This document shows positions 31,719-37,475 of a stretch of 37,475 bases of DNA, piece after piece. The stretch comes from an uncultured Collinsella sp. Lineage in GTDB: Bacteria; Actinomycetota; Coriobacteriia; Coriobacteriales; Coriobacteriaceae. The stretch covers positions 1-37,475 of the forward strand of contig CAUFXK010000014.1 of the NCBI GenBank assembly GCA_959596495.1, written 5' to 3'. Both the position numbers and the translations under genes were made by a program. Each line of letters starts with the position of its first letter. Within the stretch, counting starts at the first letter, position 1. The notes beneath the pieces were generated by a model, which worked only from the letters and a program-made list of their open reading frames with translations, did not search any database and had not been told where the DNA came from.

Positions 31719-32477
31719 ATGCTGATCGAGACCCTTTCGGTCTTTCCCGAGATGTTTGAGCCCGTCATGTCCACATCGATCCTGGGCCGCGCCCGCAAGG
31801 CCGGCCTTTTTGATTTTAAGGCGTATAACCTGCGCGACTGGACGCACGACCGCCATCGTACCGTCGATGACGAGCCGTACGGCGGCGGGCAGGGCATGCT
31901 CATGAAGGTCGAGCCTATTGCCGAGGCCATCGAAGCCATTAGCGCAGAGGGCCCCAAGCCGACGGTGGTGTTCTTTACGCCCTGTGGCGAATCCTTCACG
32001 CAGCATGTGGCCGAGCGCCTGCTCAAAAGTGAGCGCCTGCTGTTTGTGTGCAGCCGTTACGAGGGCGTCGACGAGCGCGCGTATGCGTATGCCGACGAGC
32101 GTCTGTCGATTGGCGACTATGTGCTTACGGGTGGCGAGCTACCCGCCATGGTCGTTGCCGATGCCGTCGTACGCCTCATCCCCGGTGCCCTTGGTGACGA
32201 GATGAGCAACGTCGACGAGTCGTTCTCGACCGCCGAGGACGGAGGCCTGCTCGAGTACGCGCAGTACACCCGTCCCGCCGAGTTCAACGGCGAGGGCGTG
32301 CCGCCCGTGCTCGTGAGCGGTGACCATGCCAAGGTTGACGCCTGGCGCCGTAAGAATGCCATCGAGCGCACCTGCCGCTGGCGTCCCGACCTGATCGAGA
32401 CGGCGCGGCTTACGCCCCAGGAGCGCGCATACGCGCAGGAGATTCTGGACGCTTCGTATTCGCAGAGCGAGGAGTGA
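31719..32477 (+). CDS. trmD: tRNA (guanine-N1-)-methyltransferase TrmD
   Basis: A 252-residue SPOUT enzyme that makes m1G37 in tRNAs and so prevents +1 frameshifting. Motifs are DDEPYGGGQGM (50-60), SRYEGVDER, the trefoil-knot SAM site SIGDYVLTGGELPAM (130-144), and LEYAQYTRPAEF. GGAGG lies 6 nt before the ATG. It starts 10 bp after rimM, in the classic rpsP-rimM-trmD order; rplS, often the next gene, is absent here and lepB takes its place. Confidence 0.96.
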   Translation: MLIETLSVFPEMFEPVMSTSILGRARKAGLFDFKAYNLRDWTHDRHRTVDDEPYGGGQGMLMKVEPIAEAIEAISAEGPKPTVVFFTPCGESFTQHVAERLLKSERLLFVCSRYEGVDERAYAYADERLSIGDYVLTGGELPAMVVADAVVRLIPGALGDEMSNVDESFSTAEDGGLLEYAQYTRPAEFNGEGVPPVLVSGDHAKVDAWRRKNAIERTCRWRPDLIETARLTPQERAYAQEILDASYSQSEE

Positions 32478-32479
32478 GA

Positions 32480-33043
32480 ATGGTTCCATCGCAGCATTCC
32501 GCGTTGAGGGGCGCCTTTGAGTGGATCGCGGTCATCGCAATCGCGCTCGTGGCCACCTTCCTGATCCGCACCTTTGTGGTCGAGCCCTTTGTGGTGCCCA
32601 CCGGCTCCATGGAGGACACGATCGAGATTGGCGACCAGATCCTGGCGCAAAAGGTGAGCCTGGAGCTCGGGCAGCCTGTCAAACAGGGCGATATCGTGGT
32701 GTTTCGCAACCCCGATGCCACCTCCGAGCACGACGTTCTTGTCAAGCGCGTTATCGCCACGGCCGGCCAGACGGTCGATTTGCAGGACGGTCGCGTGGTC
32801 GTTGACGGCCAAGCACTCGATGAGGACTATACGACCGGCATGAGTTGGCCGCTTTCGGTCCAGGCGCCCGCCGCCCAGGTGAGCTATCCCTACACCGTCC
32901 CCGACGGGTGCGTGTGGGTGATGGGCGACAATCGAGAGAACTCTGCCGACTCACGCTACTTTGGTCCCGTCGATCGCTCCGATTTGATCGCTGTGGCGCT
33001 TGTGCGCTACTGGCCGCTCAACCGCATCGGCGCTATCGACTAA
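32480..33043 (+). CDS. lepB: Signal peptidase I
   Basis: A 187-residue type I signal peptidase that removes signal peptides outside the membrane. One N-terminal helix (about 14-30) is followed by PTGSMEDTI with nucleophile S43, VKRVIATAG with general base K89, and MGDNRENSADSRYFGPV. GAGGAG, within the end of trmD, lies 5 nt before the ATG at 32480, which is preferred over an overlapping GTG at 32474. It starts 2 bp after trmD. Confidence 0.95.
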   Translation: MVPSQHSALRGAFEWIAVIAIALVATFLIRTFVVEPFVVPTGSMEDTIEIGDQILAQKVSLELGQPVKQGDIVVFRNPDATSEHDVLVKRVIATAGQTVDLQDGRVVVDGQALDEDYTTGMSWPLSVQAPAAQVSYPYTVPDGCVWVMGDNRENSADSRYFGPVDRSDLIAVALVRYWPLNRIGAID

Positions 33044-33102
33044 AAACCGCTATAGTACAGTACCTAACCGTGTAATCGTTTCGACGAGGGGATATTAGAG
33101 GC

Positions 33103-34014
33103 ATGAACGCTTCATCGCTTTCCTTCCAAGACATCATCCTGCGCCTCCAGCAGTACTGGGGCGAGCAGGGCTGCGTCATTATGCAGCCCTATGACTCCGA
33201 GGTCGGTGCCGGTACCTTCCATACCGCGACCACGCTGCGCTCGCTCGGTCCCGCCGAGTGGCGCACCTGCTATGCGCAGCCCTGCCGCCGTCCCGCCGAC
33301 GGCCGCTACGGCGAGAACCCTAACCGCATGCAGCACTACTATCAGTTCCAGGTGCTCATCAAGCCCTCGCCGGTCAACGCCCAGGAGCTCTACCTGGGTT
33401 CGCTGGCCGCCATTGGCCTGGATCCCAACGACCATGACGTCCGCTTTGTCGAGGATGACTGGGAGAGCCCGACGCTCGGCGCCTGGGGCCTTGGCTGGGA
33501 GGTTTGGCTCAACGGCATGGAGGTCACGCAGTTTACGTACTTCCAGCAGGTGGGCGGCATCGAGGTCGACCCCGTGCCCGTCGAGATCACCTATGGTCTG
33601 GAGCGCATCGCCATGTACGCCCAGGGCGTCAACTCCGTTTATGACCTGGTGTGGAGCTATCTGCCCGATGGCACGCCCATGACCTATGGTGACGTGTTCC
33701 TGGAGAACGAGCGCGAGTTCAGTGCCTACAACTTTGAGGTCGCCAACGTCGAGATGATGCGTCAGAAGTTTGACGACTACGAGGCCGAGTGCCACTCCTG
33801 CCTGGAGCGCAAGCTTCCGCTGCCGGCGTACGACTGCGTTATGAAGTGCAGCCATGCCTTCAACTTGCTCGACGCCCGTGGCGCCCTGTCCGCGGTCGAG
33901 CGTGCCAACTACATCCTGCGCGTCCGCGCCGTCGCCAAGGCGTGCTGCGAGGCCTATATGGCCGAGGTCGCCGGAGTGAACGAGAATGCCGACCAGGAAG
34001 GCGAGGTGGCGTAA
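33103..34014 (+). CDS. glyQ: Glycyl-tRNA synthetase alpha subunit
   Basis: A 303-residue class II catalytic subunit. Near the N-terminus are FQDIILRLQQYWGEQGC, QPYDSEVGAGT, and the motif 2 region YAQPCRRPADGRYGENPNR; DPVPVEITYGLERIAMY is motif 3. It charges tRNA-Gly as an alpha2beta2 enzyme with GlyS. This bacterial-type pair contrasts with the single-chain enzyme of many other actinobacteria. A TATAGT at 33051-33056 may be its -10 box, but no -35 is apparent. No T-box leader fits in the 59-bp gap. The stop is 3 bp before glyS. Confidence 0.96.
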   Translation: MNASSLSFQDIILRLQQYWGEQGCVIMQPYDSEVGAGTFHTATTLRSLGPAEWRTCYAQPCRRPADGRYGENPNRMQHYYQFQVLIKPSPVNAQELYLGSLAAIGLDPNDHDVRFVEDDWESPTLGAWGLGWEVWLNGMEVTQFTYFQQVGGIEVDPVPVEITYGLERIAMYAQGVNSVYDLVWSYLPDGTPMTYGDVFLENEREFSAYNFEVANVEMMRQKFDDYEAECHSCLERKLPLPAYDCVMKCSHAFNLLDARGALSAVERANYILRVRAVAKACCEAYMAEVAGVNENADQEGEVA

Positions 34015-34017
34015 GCC

Positions 34018-36114
34018 ATGGCAGACGCTAAGGATTTCCTGTTTGAGATTGGTACGGAGGAAATGCCCTCCGCACCGCTGAACAATGCCGTCAAGCAGCT
34101 TGGCACCATGATCGCCAAGGGTCTCGACGAGGCCGGTCTGGCCCATGGCGAGGTCCGCGTGATCTCGAGCCCGCGTCGACTGGCTGCGCTCGTGGCCAAC
34201 GTCGCCACTGCGACCGATGAGGTCCATGAGGTCAAGCGCGGTCCCGCGGCCAACATCGCCTTCGATGCCGACGGCAACGCCACCAAGGCCGCCCAGGGCT
34301 TCGCCCGCAAGTGCGGCGTGGCTGCCGAGGACCTGGTCCGTCGCGAGGATACGGACGGTCGCGAGTATGTCTTTGCCGAGAAGAACATTCCTTCCGCCCC
34401 GGCCACCCCGATCCTGACGGCCCTGTGCGAGAAGACTATCGCCGGCCTGCAGTGGCCCAACTACCGCTCCCAGCGCTGGGGCCACGAGCACGCGACGTTC
34501 GTGCGTCCGGTCCGCTGGATTTGCTGCCTTCTGGGCGAGGATGTTGTGCCTGTGTCATTTGCCGACGTGACGAGCGGCAACACCACGCGCGGCCATCGCG
34601 TGCTCGGCCCCGGTGACCACGTTGTCGCCAGCCCCGCCGCCTACGAGCAGGTACTCGAGGACGCCGGCGTGCTTTCTGCCGAGCGCCGTCGCGAGGCCAT
34701 CCTTGCCGGTATCTCCGAGGTCGAGGCCGCTCGCCCCGGCTGCCATGTCGATACGCCCAAGAAGGTCTTTGAGGAGGTCATTAACCTCTGCGAGTGGCCG
34801 ACGGTGCTCGTCGGTACTTTCGACGAGGAGTTCCTCAAGGTCCCGCACGAGATTATCTGCGAGTCCATGCTCACCAACCAGCGCTACTTCCCGATCTATG
34901 ACGGCGAGGGCAAGCTGACGCGTGAGTTCGTGGTCGTCTCCAACAGCAAGCCCGAGAACGCCGAGCGAGTGATCGACGGTAACGAGCGCGTCGTGCGCGC
35001 CCGTCTGGACGACGCTAAGTTCTTCTACGAGGAGGACCTGAAGATCTCCCTCGACGAGTTCCGTGAGCGTCTGTCCAAGGTTGCCTTCCAGGAGAAGCTC
35101 GGTAGCGTGTTCGCCAAGTCCGAGCGCATCGAGCAGCTCGCGCTCGCTATCGCCCGCGAGGCTCACCTGGGCGCCCATCTTGCCGCCGACGCTGCTCGCG
35201 CCGCACACCTGTGCAAGGCAGACCTGGTGTCCAACGCCGTCGTCGAGTTCACGAGCCAGCAGGGCGTGATGGGCGGTTATTACGCGACCGCGATGGGGGA
35301 GAACGACGAGGTCGCCCATGCTATTCGCGATCACTATCGTCCCCGTTTTGCCGGTGACGAGCTGCCCGAGGGCACCGCTGGCTGCATCGTGGCCTGCGCC
35401 GACAAGCTCGATACCATCGCCGGTATCTTTGCCATCGGCGAGCCCCCGACCGGCTCCTCCGATCCCTACGCGCTGCGTCGTGCCGCTATCGGTATCATCA
35501 ACATCCTGCGCGACCGTCTGCCGATCGATCCCACGTCGCTCATCGACTTTGCGCTCGAGCTCTATAGCGAGCAGGGCATTGAGTTCGACGCCGCCGAGGT
35601 CGCCCAGCAGGTTCGTGACTTCTTCCATGGCCGCCTGGTGAGCATGGCCCGCGACGAAAAGATCCCGGCCGATACCGTTGCCGCCGTCTCCGCGGTGCAC
35701 ATTATCGCCCCGTCCGTCTTCTTCGCCCGCTGCGCCGCCCTCGACGAGGCCCGCAAGAACGACGCTGAGACGTTCGACAACCTGGCGACCGCCTATGCCC
35801 GCGCCGCGCATATCTCCAAGCCCGAGCTGGGTGCGGAGTATGACCGCAGCCTGATGGGCGAGGTCGAGCTTGCGCTCGCCGACGCCTCCGAGGCTGCTCA
35901 GACCGCCGTCGATGCCGCCCTTGCTGCCGAGGACTACCCGGCCGCATTTGCCGCCCTCGCCGCCCTGCGCGCGCCCATCGACCGTTTCTTCGATGAGGTC
36001 ATGGTCATGGACAAGGACGAGCAGCTTCGCGATAATCGCCTTAAGCTGCTCAACCGCTTCGAGGCCGTTTTCTCCGGCATTGCCAACATCGGTGAGCTTG
36101 CCCGCAAAAAGTAA
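34018..36114 (+). CDS. glyS: Glycyl-tRNA synthetase beta subunit
   Basis: A 698-residue subunit that binds tRNA-Gly. It opens with DFLFEIGTEEMPSAPL, followed by KRGPAANIAFD, FVRPVRWICCLLGED and LTNQRYFPIYD. An HD-like helical region includes DADTIA-type sequence (DKLDTIAGIFAIGEPPTGSSDPYALRRA split along residues 460-490). A C-terminal DALR-like anticodon domain includes FFDEVMVMDKDEQLRDNRL. Length is typical. The ATG at 34018 lies 3 bp after glyQ, so both subunits come from one message. Confidence 0.95.
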   Translation: MADAKDFLFEIGTEEMPSAPLNNAVKQLGTMIAKGLDEAGLAHGEVRVISSPRRLAALVANVATATDEVHEVKRGPAANIAFDADGNATKAAQGFARKCGVAAEDLVRREDTDGREYVFAEKNIPSAPATPILTALCEKTIAGLQWPNYRSQRWGHEHATFVRPVRWICCLLGEDVVPVSFADVTSGNTTRGHRVLGPGDHVVASPAAYEQVLEDAGVLSAERRREAILAGISEVEAARPGCHVDTPKKVFEEVINLCEWPTVLVGTFDEEFLKVPHEIICESMLTNQRYFPIYDGEGKLTREFVVVSNSKPENAERVIDGNERVVRARLDDAKFFYEEDLKISLDEFRERLSKVAFQEKLGSVFAKSERIEQLALAIAREAHLGAHLAADAARAAHLCKADLVSNAVVEFTSQQGVMGGYYATAMGENDEVAHAIRDHYRPRFAGDELPEGTAGCIVACADKLDTIAGIFAIGEPPTGSSDPYALRRAAIGIINILRDRLPIDPTSLIDFALELYSEQGIEFDAAEVAQQVRDFFHGRLVSMARDEKIPADTVAAVSAVHIIAPSVFFARCAALDEARKNDAETFDNLATAYARAAHISKPELGAEYDRSLMGEVELALADASEAAQTAVDAALAAEDYPAAFAALAALRAPIDRFFDEVMVMDKDEQLRDNRLKLLNRFEAVFSGIANIGELARKK

Positions 36115-36148
36115 GCCAGCCTGCGCATAAGCGCAAAAGGAGCCCCGC

Positions 36149-37024
36149 ATGGATTGCCCGGTCACCGCTCGTCCCACCGTTATCGTTATCTCCGACTCGC
36201 TCGGCGATACCGCTTGTGAGGTGGTGCTTGCGGCGTCCGGGCAATTTGATGAAGGGGCTTTTCGCGTTTTGCGCCTGCCCAAGGTGACCTCCGTGGAGCA
36301 GGTCAAGTCATTTGTGGGGCCGCGCGTCGATGCCGACCATCGCGATGTCGCCGTGTTCCATACCATTGTCGATCCGGCGCTTCGCGCCCGCGTGCTCGAT
36401 TACCTGGGTATGCTGCATATCCGTTCGGTCGACCTGATCGGCCCGACGCTTGCCGTGCTGTCGTCGCTCATCGGTGTGCCGCCCAAGTGCGTTGCGGGCG
36501 TGATTCACAAGACCGATGACCGCTATTTCCATCGTATCGAGGCCATGGAGTATTTCGTTGAGCACGATGACGGTCGTGGTTGCGACGATCTGTCGGGTGC
36601 CGATATCGTGCTGCTGGGTGTGTCGCGTACATCCAAGACGCCGCTGTCGATGTATTTAGCCTATCAGGGCTACAAGGTCGCCAATGTCCCACTGGCGCAT
36701 GGCATGGAGCCGCCGAAGTCGATTTACGAGGTTGACCCGATGCGGTTGTTTGGTCTGATCTCGACCGTCGATGTGATTTCCGAAATTCGCGATAGTCGCT
36801 TGGGCGATGACTACGCCCGTGCCGTTGCCGGCTCCTATGCCGAGCCCGAGAGTGTGCGCAGCGAGCTTGAGGAAGCCCGTGCCCTCATGAAGCGCCTAGG
36901 CTGCTTTGTGGTGCGTACCGATGGCAAGGCCATCGAGGAAAGCGCTGCCGAGATCATTAGCCACTTGGAGGAAATCCAAGATGCCCGTGCCCGCCGCGCC
37001 GCCCGCCGAGCCCAGCAAAGCTAG
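36149..37024 (+). CDS. ppsR/pdrp: Pyruvate, phosphate dikinase regulatory protein (DUF299)
   Basis: A 291-residue bifunctional kinase/phosphorylase of the DUF299 family. Members switch PPDK or PEP synthase off by ADP-dependent phosphorylation of a threonine and on by Pi-dependent removal. The P-loop-like motif is GVSRTSKTPLS (157-167). Other parts are ISDSLGDTACEV and the HKTDDRYFHRIEAMEYF region. AAAAGGAG precedes the ATG at 36149. The next gene is ppdK, the expected target, which makes PPDK regulation rather than PEP synthase regulation the better call. Confidence 0.94.
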   Translation: MDCPVTARPTVIVISDSLGDTACEVVLAASGQFDEGAFRVLRLPKVTSVEQVKSFVGPRVDADHRDVAVFHTIVDPALRARVLDYLGMLHIRSVDLIGPTLAVLSSLIGVPPKCVAGVIHKTDDRYFHRIEAMEYFVEHDDGRGCDDLSGADIVLLGVSRTSKTPLSMYLAYQGYKVANVPLAHGMEPPKSIYEVDPMRLFGLISTVDVISEIRDSRLGDDYARAVAGSYAEPESVRSELEEARALMKRLGCFVVRTDGKAIEESAAEIISHLEEIQDARARRAARRAQQS

Positions 37025-37161
37025 CTTATTGGGGTAGCTAAAAATGCCCGTCTCTAAAAGACTACCTAAAAATAATGCACGATATTGGTAAAGCGATTTA
37101 GCAATAAACTAGCATTTGACCTGCAAGCATCTTGCATTGGTATCTTCATAAGGTAACCAAC

Positions 37162-37199
37162 TTTACCTACCGTTTACCGCCATATTTACCACGTTTACC
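37162..37199 (+). repeat. Four TTTACC direct repeats upstream of ppdK
   Basis: TTTACC occurs at 37162, 37173, 37185 and 37194, with start-to-start spacing of 11, 12 and 9 bp, near one helical turn. A reverse copy GGTAAA lies at 37087-37092 and a related GGTAAC near 37152. The array is centred about 70 bp upstream of the likely ppdK transcription start, a usual position for an activator. Confidence 0.7.
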
Positions 37200-37232
37200 A
37201 ACCCCCGCGCCCTCTGCGCAAGCCCGCCCAAA

Positions 37233-37272
37233 ACCCGCCGTATAGTACCCTCACGGCTCGCATTCGGCGGGT
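37233..37272. promoter_or_regulatory. Inverted repeat around the ppdK -10 box
   Basis: ACCCGCCG (37233-37240) and CGGCGGGT (37265-37272) are perfect 8-bp arms, 24 bp apart (centre to centre 32 bp, about three turns). The left arm touches TATAGT (37241-37246), the likely -10. No -35-like hexamer is found 16-18 bp upstream, which fits activator dependence. The arms could be a repressor site. Confidence 0.5.
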
Positions 37273-37321
37273 CGATTCGTTACCACGGTCGTGCGCGTAA
37301 GTGCATGGAAGGGGAAGTATC

Positions 37322-37475
37322 GTGAGCGATTGCAAGAGGGTTTACCGTTTTGGAACCGACGCCCAGGGCACCTGTGTCACTGAGGGCGACAAATCCATGA
37401 ACTTCGTGCTTGGCGGCAAAGGCGCAAACCTTGCCGAGATGAGCCGCATCGGTCTGCCGGTTCCCGGTGGCTTTA
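37322..37475 (+). CDS. ppdK: Pyruvate, phosphate dikinase, N-terminus (runs off the window)
   Basis: The first 51 codons from the GTG at 37322 encode VYRFGTDAQGTCVTEGDKS and then LGGKGANLAEMSRIGLPVPGGF (split by a few residues). The GGKGANLAEM segment is the start of the ATP-grasp nucleotide-binding domain of PPDK. The enzyme interconverts pyruvate, ATP and Pi with PEP, AMP and PPi. PEP made here could feed the DAHP synthase at the other end of this window. AAGGGGAAG precedes the start. It is followed by the window edge. Confidence 0.95.
   Translation, partial: MSDCKRVYRFGTDAQGTCVTEGDKSMNFVLGGKGANLAEMSRIGLPVPGGF

Larger units (their letters stand above)
37025..37321 (+). other. Intergenic control region between ppsR and ppdK
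   Basis: These 297 bp contain no credible gene. The first half is AT-rich. It holds a TTTACC array (37162-37199), a TATAGT box (37241-37246) inside an 8-bp inverted repeat, and the ppdK ribosome site near the end. A small TAGCT/AGCTA hairpin at 37023-37041 follows the ppsR stop but has no T-tract, so no clear terminator separates the two genes. Confidence 0.7.

Noticed and set aside
33044..33102. T-box riboswitch before glyQS
   Set aside because: The gap is only 59 bp and lacks the T-box sequence and a terminator pair.

Overview
The window looks like a chromosomal segment of a high-GC Coriobacteriia actinobacterium, most likely Collinsella or a close relative. The genus call is inference. 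It rests on GC-rich third codon positions, frequent TTG starts, the alpha/beta type of glycyl-tRNA synthetase, and the gene content and order. No prophage, transposase, CRISPR array or IS element is visible. Almost every base is either housekeeping coding sequence or a short regulatory gap.

Region 1 (1-9000, minus strand). The start of a UDP-galactopyranose mutase gene runs off the left edge. Next comes an eight-gene aromatic amino acid operon, read leftwards: aroF, tyrA, aroB, aroA, aroC, pheA, an aroE-aroK fusion, and aroQ. It encodes all seven steps from PEP plus erythrose 4-phosphate to chorismate, then both the phenylpyruvate and hydroxyphenylpyruvate branches. Most junctions overlap or touch. 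aroQ is the exception: a GGGAC-core palindrome lies on each side of it.

Region 2 (9000-15300, plus strand). A tRNA-Arg(CCG) has a clear promoter and terminator. It is followed by a CtpE-like P-type ATPase with an odd basic tail, and then by a perfect 37-bp nested inverted repeat. After that come a membrane protein with two zinc ribbons, a cyclophilin and a TPR membrane protein.

Region 3 (15300-24930, plus strand). This is the rod-shape elongation operon mreB-mreC-mreD-mrdA(PBP2)-rodA. It is followed by an unrecognised membrane-associated protein and a radical SAM / DUF2344 pair with overlapping ends.

Region 4 (24930-29085, plus strand). A strong promoter starts rplU-rpmA. After an intrinsic terminator/attenuator come obgE-nadD-yqeK-rsfS, closed by a strong terminator. 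This joins ribosome assembly, NAD synthesis and Ap4A turnover.

Region 5 (29098-37475). dinB lies on the minus strand. Then, on the plus strand, come rpsP-khpA-rimM-trmD-lepB (ribosome and tRNA maturation, signal peptidase), glyQ-glyS, and the PPDK regulatory protein next to the start of ppdK. The gap before ppdK holds four TTTACC repeats and an inverted repeat around a -10 box, a likely control region.

The most unusual signals are three. First, GGGAC-core palindromes sit just after stop codons, including one with REPIN-like nested architecture. Second, there is the single-operon shikimate/Phe/Tyr pathway with a SDH-shikimate kinase fusion. Third, there is the TTTACC array upstream of ppdK.
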